From: an uncultured Mollicutes bacterium
GTDB taxonomy: Bacteria; Bacillota_I; Bacilli_A; RFN20; CAG-826
Reading direction: 5' to 3'
Assembly (NCBI GenBank): GCA_900540385.1
Contig: UQFY01000001.1
Coordinates: 1-64,000 of the forward strand
Length of the DNA stretch: 64,000 nucleotides
The position numbers and the translations under genes are program-made. Shown in pieces: positions 53,738-60,598 of this stretch. Below the pieces are notes generated by a model. It was not told where the DNA came from. It ran no database searches and saw only the letters and a program-made list of their open reading frames with translations. Positions within the stretch are counted from its first letter, which is position 1; every line of letters begins with the position of its first letter.

Positions 53738-55021
53738 TCAGAACAATTCTACCCGGCCAAGCAGCAGGTCGATCAGATTGCAGTGGAAGATGCCGTTGTC
53801 GTCATAAAAATTGTGCTGCACATCCATGCGAACGATAATCTTTTTGAAGAAATCCTTGGTAAGCATCAGCGATGCCAGTTCGGAAAATTCCTTTTTATCG
53901 GTATCCATGCGGAAAGCGGACTGAATATAGATTTTTTTATCCGCATCGTTTACCACAAAGTCGATCTCTTTCTGAACCTTTCTGTCGCCCGTGCGGTCGC
54001 AAACCACACCGACATCAACGGAGTACCCGCGTCGCAGAAGTTCGTTATAGACCATGTTTTCCATGATATGACCGGGATCGTATTGGCGGTAATTCAGCCG
54101 TGCGTTCCGAAGCCCGATATCTGTATAGTAGTATTTGTTCGGATATTTGAAATAGGTCTTTCCTTTGACATCATATCGCTTTGCCATTGAAATGAGAAAA
54201 GAGTCGATAACATACTGCACATAGTTTGAAACCATCGCAGGATTGATTTTTTCGTTCTTCATGGACGCGATGGCGTTTGCGATATTGGTCGGATTCGTCA
54301 GCGAACTGATCTGCGAAGCAAGGAAGTCCAGAATATCATTTAGAACATCCTCGCGCTCGATGCCGTTTCGCTCCACAATATCCTTAACATACAATTCGTT
54401 GTAGAGGGAGGTCAGATAATCCTTCTTATCTTTGTCATCCTCCAGTGCTAAAAGTCTCGGCATACCGCCATAGAGCATATAGGTATCCAGCGCTTTTCGC
54501 TCGTCGCCGCCCACGGCAGAATAAAACTCCGCAAATGACAAAGGGAACACGTGGATCTGTGTAGCACGACCGCGAAACTCTGTTGCGATATCTTTTGACA
54601 ACCCTTTGGAGTTACTGCCGGTGACATAAACATCAAGGTTTTTATATGCCTTGAGTTCGTTCAGCATATCGTAGATGGTAACCTCGATGCCACCGTTTTC
54701 CTTGTCCACTACTTTTGTGGTGAGCTGCACCTCATCAATGAACAGATAGAATTTTTCATCCTTCCTGCCCTGGACGGCGTTTTCTACATATTCGCACAAA
54801 GTGATCGGATTCCTGAGCTTATAGTACCGCCGCTGGTCCAGTTCGATTTTCAAAATATGATCTTCCGAAACGTTCTGCGAAAGAAGATACTCGAAAAACA
54901 GATCGAAAAGCAGTACGGACTTGCCGCATCTGCGTATGCCTGTGACGACCTTTATCTCGCCGTTCCACATACTGTGGATCAGTCTGTTCATATAGGAATC
55001 GCGTTTAACCATATATTTCAC
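53738..55021 (-). CDS. AAA_14/DUF4143-type ATPase of foreign base composition
   Basis: 427 aa. Walker A VVTGIRRCGKS (25-35), Walker B FYLFIDEVQ near 93, VYVTGSNSKGLS, RGRATQIHVFPLSF, YGGMPRLL, then DUF4143 with KEIDFVVNDADKKIYIQSAF. As in the gene at 38806-40056, IQSA replaces the nuclease ExK. Its DNA is near 50% GC with Clostridia-like codon use, against about 37% around it, so it was acquired recently, probably together with the Ig-like and tape-measure fragments. The palindrome GGACGAAACCGTCC stands on both sides. Confidence 0.9.
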   Translation of the reverse strand: MKYMVKRDSYMNRLIHSMWNGEIKVVTGIRRCGKSVLLFDLFFEYLLSQNVSEDHILKIELDQRRYYKLRNPITLCEYVENAVQGRKDEKFYLFIDEVQLTTKVVDKENGGIEVTIYDMLNELKAYKNLDVYVTGSNSKGLSKDIATEFRGRATQIHVFPLSFAEFYSAVGGDERKALDTYMLYGGMPRLLALEDDKDKKDYLTSLYNELYVKDIVERNGIEREDVLNDILDFLASQISSLTNPTNIANAIASMKNEKINPAMVSNYVQYVIDSFLISMAKRYDVKGKTYFKYPNKYYYTDIGLRNARLNYRQYDPGHIMENMVYNELLRRGYSVDVGVVCDRTGDRKVQKEIDFVVNDADKKIYIQSAFRMDTDKKEFSELASLMLTKDFFKKIIVRMDVQHNFYDDNGIFHCNLIDLLLGRVELF

Positions 55022-55031
55022 CTCGTACTTA

Positions 55032-55045
55032 GGACGAAACCGTCC
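55032..55045. repeat. GGACG-AAAC-CGTCC flank repeat, upstream copy
   Basis: Eleven bases upstream of the ATG of the AAA gene, over its ribosome-site/promoter region; followed by GAACTT as in the downstream copy (GAAGTT). A self-binding operator is the simplest reading. Confidence 0.85.
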
Positions 55046-55204
55046 GAACTTCTATGTGTAATATACCACGATTTTCGAAAAACATTAAGACTATACGAAA
55101 AAAGCTCACAAAGAAGTTACGACGGAAATGGGCTTAGTTCGAGGTGAAACTGCCGGATATGGGTCAAATGCCGTCCGGGATAATATCGTCGATATGATGC
55201 TCTC

Positions 55205-55558
55205 GTGCCGGGGCGTCCTGCCCGTTATACCGCTTGTGGCACTCCCATAAGTTCAAAAGCAGGGCAAACGGCATCAGACACGCCTCATCCTGCGACCGAT
55301 GAAGGTGATCAATTTTACGGTAGCGATATTGATCGGTTTTATATTAGCACCACCATTCCTCTCAAGATTCTCGTCAAGGAAGGCCGCTAGAAGGCAGCAA
55401 AGCGCCTGATTGAGGAACTTTCCGCTCCGGGAGCCTTCAACCTCGAATCCGTCAATGCGACAAATCAGAGATTGACTGTGGGTTTAAATTATATGAAGCC
55501 GCTCCATATCTTTTCAAAATCGCTGATTCTTGTTATTACATTTGCATCGGTGACCTGA
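55205..55558 (+). pseudogene. Broken gene of unknown family
   Basis: Plus frame: DEGDQFYGSDIDRFYISTTI, PLKILVKEGR, in-frame TAG at 55388-55390, then KAAKRLIEELSAPGAFNLES and VNATNQRLTVGLNYMKP up to a TGA at 55556. The two parts read as one protein interrupted by a stop. I do not recognise it. GC-rich like its left neighbours. Confidence 0.45.
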
Positions 55559-55601
55559 AAATAGTGGTTTCATCATTTTTAATACTGTATTCCTGTAATT
55601 A

Positions 55602-55624
55602 AATCCCCTTCATTTGAAGGGATT
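55602..55624 (-). terminator. Hairpin behind tRNA-Leu fragment 4
   Basis: AATCCCCTTC and GAAGGGATT arms around a short loop; T run on the minus strand is weak. Same place as the terminators of the other three tRNA fragments. Confidence 0.55.
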
Positions 55625-55638
55625 GCTATCTATCTATT

Positions 55639-55693
55639 TGGTGCGCCTGGCAGGAATTGAACCTGTATGAGTCGCCTCATTAGATCCTAAGTC
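55639..55693 (-). other. tRNA-Leu(UAG) 3' half 4 (attachment-site scar)
   Basis: Same 55 bases as copy 3 (50456-50510), with anticodon loop, variable arm, T arm and CCA. Preceded by ATCTATCTATT as in copies 1 and 2. Confidence 0.85.
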
Positions 55694-56039
55694 CTACATA
55701 GGGGGCTTCTTTCGTTTGGCTCGCTAAGGAACACGGAAGTGGAATCAGACGCACAGGAGGAAATTTGTTGCCAGTCCAAAGTAAGAAAAAGAATGCCAAT
55801 CAATAGCGTACATTGGCTTTTGCGGACGAGCTGCGGACGGAAGCGGACGGCCATGGCAAGCCTTATTTTAGACCTGCAGATTGATGGTGTTTCACCAGTC
55901 GGAACCGCCTTCGTTCCTGCAAGCATTATAACAAAACAAAATGCGAATACAATAGGAAAAAACAAAGATTTCATCGAACTTTTTTCGATGCTCGGATAGG
56001 GTTCTGTCGTGTTCTATTCAAGGCATGCGGATGCATCGG
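55639..56039. repeat. 401-bp direct repeat, copy B
   Basis: Partner of 50456-50856. GCGGACG iterons at 55822-55828, 55833-55839 and 55843-55849; the fourth has become GCGGATG at 56027-56033. Recombination between the two copies would delete the whole 5.2-kb module 3. Confidence 0.92.
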
Positions 56040-56057
56040 ATTTTGGATGGGGCTATC

Positions 56058-56072
56058 TTTTGATATACTTAT
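56058..56072 (+). promoter_or_regulatory. Module promoter element, copy 3
   Basis: TTTTGATATACTTAT directly after the repeated arm; 162 bp before the KAP NTPase gene. Confidence 0.5.
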
Positions 56073-56233
56073 AGAGGCCAAATCAATTGAGAAAAATTAA
56101 TGGATGCTTTTGTGCTGACTGACCAACTTGTTGTGCATTTGGTTTAATTTGTTCCTAAGTCTTCTTCTATTAAAAAACAATTGAATGTCACAAGTCAGTA
56201 ATGAACACGGTTCATTTTGAAGGGGGCTAAATC

Positions 56234-57619
56234 ATGGATTTAGAAGATAAGATAGGTCGGCAAGAATTTGTGGATAAAGTTTGTGGGGTGATTGATTCAC
56301 TGAAAAAGGACAACCACATCTGCCTGGCAATTAATGGGTCCTGGGGAAGCGGGAAGTCGTTCGTTTTAGGAATGATTGAAGATAAGCTTTCACAAAAGCC
56401 TGAATATATCGCCATCAAATATGATGCCTGGGAAAACTCTTTTTATTCCGATCCGCTTATATCTATCCTTTCCTGCATCATTGATGAAGTAGAGGAAAAG
56501 TTCCCTTTGCCACCTGGAAAAGAGAATATCAAGCAAGCCGTAAAGGCTGGCTTTGAAGCTATTGCCGAGGTAACGCCTAAACTACAAAATCTGAAGGCTA
56601 TCATCAAAGGATTGACTGCCGTTATAAAAAGCTTTCAACATCCCATTGATACGGCAGATCTTGATGAATTCAAATCGTACAAGAAGCTTTTGAAGGAAAC
56701 GAAAGAACTTCTGAATAAACTTGCGTCATCGGAAGATGGCGCAAGTCAAAGCAAACTTATCATCCTTGTCGATGAGATTGATCGTTGCTTGCCTGATGAG
56801 CAATTGAAGATATTGGAACGGCTTCACCATTTGTTTGATGTGAAGAACTGCGCGGTCATCGTTACGATGAATCAAAGCTCTGTGGCAAAAACAGTGGAAA
56901 CAGTCTATGGAGTTGATGGCTATGAATATCTTCGCAAGTTCTTTGACTTCACCTTTAGACTCAGCGTGTCTGCGAAAGATTATCTTAGAAATCTACTGAA
57001 TGATTGCACCAAGATTTTTGTGAAAATGGGCGTGCCCGAAGACAAGGCCGAAATTCCCACCAAGCTGGCTTGCCAATGCTTGCTGTACGGGGATAAAAAA
57101 GTCCTGGATAAAACAGATAACAGAGAGCTTACCCGATATTACGAAGGGGTAATGAATGTTTGCAATGACTTTGGATGGGAGAGAATAAGAAATCCCTATT
57201 ATGTTTTCTTTGTTTTGGTGGCTTTATACATTCGAAGAGTAATTGATCCCTCATTTTTAGATACAGAGATGATTTTGTCTAATCAGGCTAAATTTTCAAA
57301 TGATTTTAAAAGCCTCTCACGGGAAGAAAGAGAGATGAAAATGCCCTATTTTGATTACTTGAAGAAGCACATAGGATTCGATAGAGAAAACCCTCCAGAA
57401 GCATTCGAACAGCTTTATCGCTGGGGAGGAAGCGACATGGCTGAGTATTGCTGGACCTTTAATGAAACTATTTATTATTCTTTGGCAAAAGAAATTCCCA
57501 ACAATGATTGGAGAAGATTTTACAGCCAACCGACTGTTAATCCGGATGATTGCAAAGTGTTGTGTAAGCTAATTGTCTTATATGGCGGGGAGCAACCGAA
57601 TGTAGTTGATAAAAAGTGA
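56234..57619 (+). CDS. KAP-family P-loop NTPase
   Basis: 461 aa with GAAGGGGG before the ATG. Walker A NGSWGSGKS (34-42), a Trp-containing KYDAWEN segment near 62 typical of KAP proteins, Walker B LIILVDEIDRCLPDE near 176-190, and the sensor strand CAVIVTMNQSSV near 215. Membrane insertions found in some KAP proteins are absent, so it is cytosolic. KAP NTPases recur in defence islands as signalling ATPases, usually with an effector; the only neighbour in the same direction is the small DUF4177 protein. First gene of module 4. Confidence 0.88.
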   Translation: MDLEDKIGRQEFVDKVCGVIDSLKKDNHICLAINGSWGSGKSFVLGMIEDKLSQKPEYIAIKYDAWENSFYSDPLISILSCIIDEVEEKFPLPPGKENIKQAVKAGFEAIAEVTPKLQNLKAIIKGLTAVIKSFQHPIDTADLDEFKSYKKLLKETKELLNKLASSEDGASQSKLIILVDEIDRCLPDEQLKILERLHHLFDVKNCAVIVTMNQSSVAKTVETVYGVDGYEYLRKFFDFTFRLSVSAKDYLRNLLNDCTKIFVKMGVPEDKAEIPTKLACQCLLYGDKKVLDKTDNRELTRYYEGVMNVCNDFGWERIRNPYYVFFVLVALYIRRVIDPSFLDTEMILSNQAKFSNDFKSLSREEREMKMPYFDYLKKHIGFDRENPPEAFEQLYRWGGSDMAEYCWTFNETIYYSLAKEIPNNDWRRFYSQPTVNPDDCKVLCKLIVLYGGEQPNVVDKK

Positions 57620-57717
57620 AAACCCCAAAATTTAAGAAAATCGAGTGAAACTACCTGTCAAGTCCTGAAATTCATAACTTTTGAAACTATAATATAAGCA
57701 TATTGAAGGGCCTATGG

Positions 57718-57781
57718 CTCCATTTGCTTACGATCATGGAGTACGTAAGGAAACAAGACTCCTTTAAGGAAGAAATAGGAG
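57718..57781 (+). promoter_or_regulatory. Structured leader before the DUF4177 gene
   Basis: CTCCAT (57718-57723) pairs with ATGGAG (57736-57741), and CTTACG (57727-57732) with CGTAAG (57744-57749). The two stems interleave, so they exclude each other or form a tight pseudoknot. Further on, CTCCT (57759-57763) can pair with AGGAG of the ribosome site (57777-57781). TATAAT-like AATATAAG lies at 57691-57698. This looks like a switching 5' leader. Confidence 0.4.
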
Positions 57782-57790
57782 GATTTTCTT

Positions 57791-57943
57791 ATGAACTATG
57801 AGTACACAGTCTTTTCAGAGAACAACTATGGAGTTCTCAAACAGGAACTAAACGATTATGGAAGATATGGCTGGAAGCTTGTCAACGTCGTCTGGGATAA
57901 TGATAATGCCTGTTTGGTTGCCGTGATGATAAGAGAAAGATAA
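57791..57943 (+). CDS. DUF4177-like small protein, 50 aa
   Basis: MNYEYTVFSENNYGVLKQEL, then NDYGRYGWKLVNVV and a closing strand. The pattern Y-x-Y-x-V ... LN-x-x-G-x-x-GWxLV is that of DUF4177 proteins, small cytoplasmic beta proteins of unknown role. TAGGAGG precedes the ATG. It follows the KAP NTPase gene by 170 bases with its own structured leader, and faces the restriction operon. Confidence 0.75.
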   Translation: MNYEYTVFSENNYGVLKQELNDYGRYGWKLVNVVWDNDNACLVAVMIRER

Positions 57944-57961
57944 GAGCAAAAAAGAAGTTGA

Positions 57962-58234
57962 TTATTCAACACTCTCTTTGCATTTTTGAATGCATTGATC
58001 ATATTTTTCTTTATTAAGTTTAAGAGAAGATATTTCTTCTTCGATGGCCTCTCTCACTGCCTGTGCAAAAAAATCAGTATCAAAGTTTTCAGCAGGACAT
58101 TCACATGTAATCTGAGAAACATCAATCTTTTCGGTATCTGTAACAAATTTCACTAATTCTGAAAGTGAAGGTGTGTTAGTTTTTAGCTTTGCTATTTGTT
58201 GGCCTTTATAAAGAATTATGATTTCATTCGCCAT
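57962..58234 (-). CDS. Small acidic protein coupled to the TrlF-like gene, 90 aa
   Basis: MANEIIILYKGQQIAKLKTN, then a Glu-rich helical tail with VREAIEEEISSLKLNKEKYD and three Cys (residues 44, 46 with C-x-C and near 81). Not a family I know. It starts 11 bases before the end of the TrlF-like gene, so it is translated together with it and should be an accessory or immunity-type partner. Confidence 0.65.
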   Translation of the reverse strand: MANEIIILYKGQQIAKLKTNTPSLSELVKFVTDTEKIDVSQITCECPAENFDTDFFAQAVREAIEEEISSLKLNKEKYDQCIQKCKESVE

Positions 58235-60575
58235 ATTTTAATAATCTCCGTTCTATTGCACGTTTTCCGCCATCTAGAATTTTAGATATCTTATCAAGAA
58301 TGTCCTTGTATTCTAGAGCGCCATATTCGTAATTAAATTCATCATCAGCTATTTGACTACTCAAAACAACGTTTTCGGAATCGGAATTTACTACAATGTT
58401 TGCATCATGCGTTACCACAATAACTTGTCTTTTCTTTTTGAGTTCCGAGAACCAGGTTGTCAGTTGAGTATAAATTGTTTCGTTGTCTATGTTATCTTCT
58501 GGCTGATCAATAATGATAGGGTCGTTGCTTTCTTTGAAAACAATATATTCAAGCAAAAGATTTGCTCTAGTTCCTGGAGAGACTGTTTTTAAATCTTTCT
58601 TATTGCCAAACTCATCTTGGAATATTATTTCGTTGGTCAATTCGATTTTGTAGCTCTTAAGATGGTTTAATTCATCATCTAATTCATAGTCTTTTTTTGA
58701 TTCCAGAAGAACTTCGGAACAATGGTAGCAATATACCTGAATTAGTTTGAATAGGTCTGCTTTGTCTTTTCTATTTATGTAGAACGATTTCAGCTTATTT
58801 AAATCAAAATAGCTGTTAAAAACATCAAATAAGTAATCGTTTAGGTTCTGAAAATGCAGGCTTCTTTGAAAGTAAAATTTTCTAGAATTGTAACCATTAC
58901 TTTCTTTTTTAGAGCATTTATTGAAATTAAAATCAAAGATGGCCAAGTAATTATTCATCAAATGAACTCTAAAATTTATTTTATCGAATTGAGATGCAAA
59001 AGATTGTTTAAAAGTTTTAATAGCATCGTCTTTCTTTTTCTTTTCTTTATTTTGCGCATTGACTTTTGCTTGATACTTATCCGGAATTAAATATCTAAGG
59101 TTTTCTAAAATAGCCTTCTTGTTAAAAGTGAAAGTAGAAGAATAAATTGCCTGAATATACTTTATTGCTGCTTCTTTAATTTCGGGACAATCGGCCAATT
59201 CTTTCGGGACAATTTCATTATTTGTGAGTTTTGAAAACAAGTCCTGAAAATTGCTATAAGCGACTTGATTATCTTCTTTGCCTTTGGCCCACAAAGAAAT
59301 TACTTTGCAATCTTGCAGATGGACTACCTTTTTATCTAAAGATGTAATGTTCGAATTTGTGGGAGAAGTCTGTTCAAAGCAAGTGATCTTATTTAGTAAA
59401 TTATTCTTTTCTTGTTCGATACTATAAGTTTCCAAAGAAGAAAACTCATCTTTGAAATAAACCGTGGAAACCAAATCACATTTTTTACGGAATAACTCTT
59501 GTGCGTATCCCTGATTATAATAGTCAAAATGAAAATCGTGCCCTTTTAGCGGTTCGCCATTTAAGTCGGAAACACAGTATTGAAGCTTTTCCAAGTAATC
59601 AATTCGATCTGGCTGAGATTCTGTGAAAATACTATTGGACAAGGCTGGGTTTAAATAGAAAGCAGCTCCATCAATTAAGAGACTTTTTCCCGATCCTCTA
59701 CCGCCAACAACAGAATTTAGACCGGGACTAAATAAAATCCTGTTATTTCCTTGAGTTATTTCTCCAATGCATTTTCCTTTCATGTCACTTGTCAGCGTTT
59801 TTCTTTTTTTGGCAATTCGGTGGCAATCAGTTCCGACTAGTCTCAAACCATTAAATGTAGGGAGGGAATTGAAATACTGCTTTGGATTGTTGAGGTAGTT
59901 TTCTAATTTTTCGAAATTGTTGGAGTCAGAAAATGATATTACTGAAACTCTGTCTCCTCTGTCGAAATCTTTTAATAGCTCAATTGCTCTTTGAACGTTG
60001 GTGTTATTTGACGCCTCCCAAAAGCAGCACATTTGATCTATGTATTTATCTATGTTTTGCTTTGTCGACTCTTCATCCCAATTGAATTCAATTCCACGTT
60101 TGTCTTGCTTTATGAAATGTGGGCTAATCAAAAATGGAACTTTTATCTTTGTTATTAAGAAATTTAAGAAGTTGGCAAGCGTTGGAATGTGATTATTCTT
60201 AAGAAAGGAGTTTATTTTTTCGGCTTGTGTGTTTAAATCAAACTTTTCATCGTCAAAGTAAAATATGATGTGTTTGTAATTGTCTCCGCTCTCGCCCTCT
60301 TCTAAATATAAATCTGCTTCTAACCCGATTAGCAGTTTAACGCTAGTGTTTTTTGATAGGAATTTCTTATAAACCTCCGTGCTAATTTGGTTGTGATCCG
60401 TAAAACTGATCATCTCCAAATCTGAATGCTTTGAAAACAATGTGATTAATCGACTGATGTATGCATCCACGGACATTTTTGAAAATTCATTAGACCCTTT
60501 CGGGCATAACGGGGTGTGTATATGAAGATCCCAAACAGAACCTTCATAGGCTATTGCTCTGTTAATATCTTGCAT
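58224..60575 (-). CDS. TrlF-like protein: PHP phosphoesterase plus SMC/RecF-type ATPase
   Basis: 783 aa. The N-terminus has the PHP motif WDLHIHTPLC (15-24) with SFTDHN near 57-62, and a His in LISPHF near 150 and GTDCHR near 250, so a metal-dependent phosphoesterase or nuclease. From about 285 an ABC-type ATPase follows: Walker A VVGGRGSGKSLL, a long coiled-coil insert, and Walker B with IIIDQPEDNID near 690 followed by VIVVTHDANIVV. This is the layout of TrlF-family ATPases, frequent guests of restriction and defence operons. 23 bases after the GIY-YIG helicase gene, in the same operon. Confidence 0.85.
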   Translation of the reverse strand: MQDINRAIAYEGSVWDLHIHTPLCPKGSNEFSKMSVDAYISRLITLFSKHSDLEMISFTDHNQISTEVYKKFLSKNTSVKLLIGLEADLYLEEGESGDNYKHIIFYFDDEKFDLNTQAEKINSFLKNNHIPTLANFLNFLITKIKVPFLISPHFIKQDKRGIEFNWDEESTKQNIDKYIDQMCCFWEASNNTNVQRAIELLKDFDRGDRVSVISFSDSNNFEKLENYLNNPKQYFNSLPTFNGLRLVGTDCHRIAKKRKTLTSDMKGKCIGEITQGNNRILFSPGLNSVVGGRGSGKSLLIDGAAFYLNPALSNSIFTESQPDRIDYLEKLQYCVSDLNGEPLKGHDFHFDYYNQGYAQELFRKKCDLVSTVYFKDEFSSLETYSIEQEKNNLLNKITCFEQTSPTNSNITSLDKKVVHLQDCKVISLWAKGKEDNQVAYSNFQDLFSKLTNNEIVPKELADCPEIKEAAIKYIQAIYSSTFTFNKKAILENLRYLIPDKYQAKVNAQNKEKKKKDDAIKTFKQSFASQFDKINFRVHLMNNYLAIFDFNFNKCSKKESNGYNSRKFYFQRSLHFQNLNDYLFDVFNSYFDLNKLKSFYINRKDKADLFKLIQVYCYHCSEVLLESKKDYELDDELNHLKSYKIELTNEIIFQDEFGNKKDLKTVSPGTRANLLLEYIVFKESNDPIIIDQPEDNIDNETIYTQLTTWFSELKKKRQVIVVTHDANIVVNSDSENVVLSSQIADDEFNYEYGALEYKDILDKISKILDGGKRAIERRLLKYGE

Positions 60576-60598
60576 CGGTTTCTCCTGCTACGAAAGCT

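Noticed and set aside
53735..54190. 151-codon plus frame opposite the AAA gene
   Set aside because: Shadow of the well-supported AAA_14 gene in GC-rich DNA.
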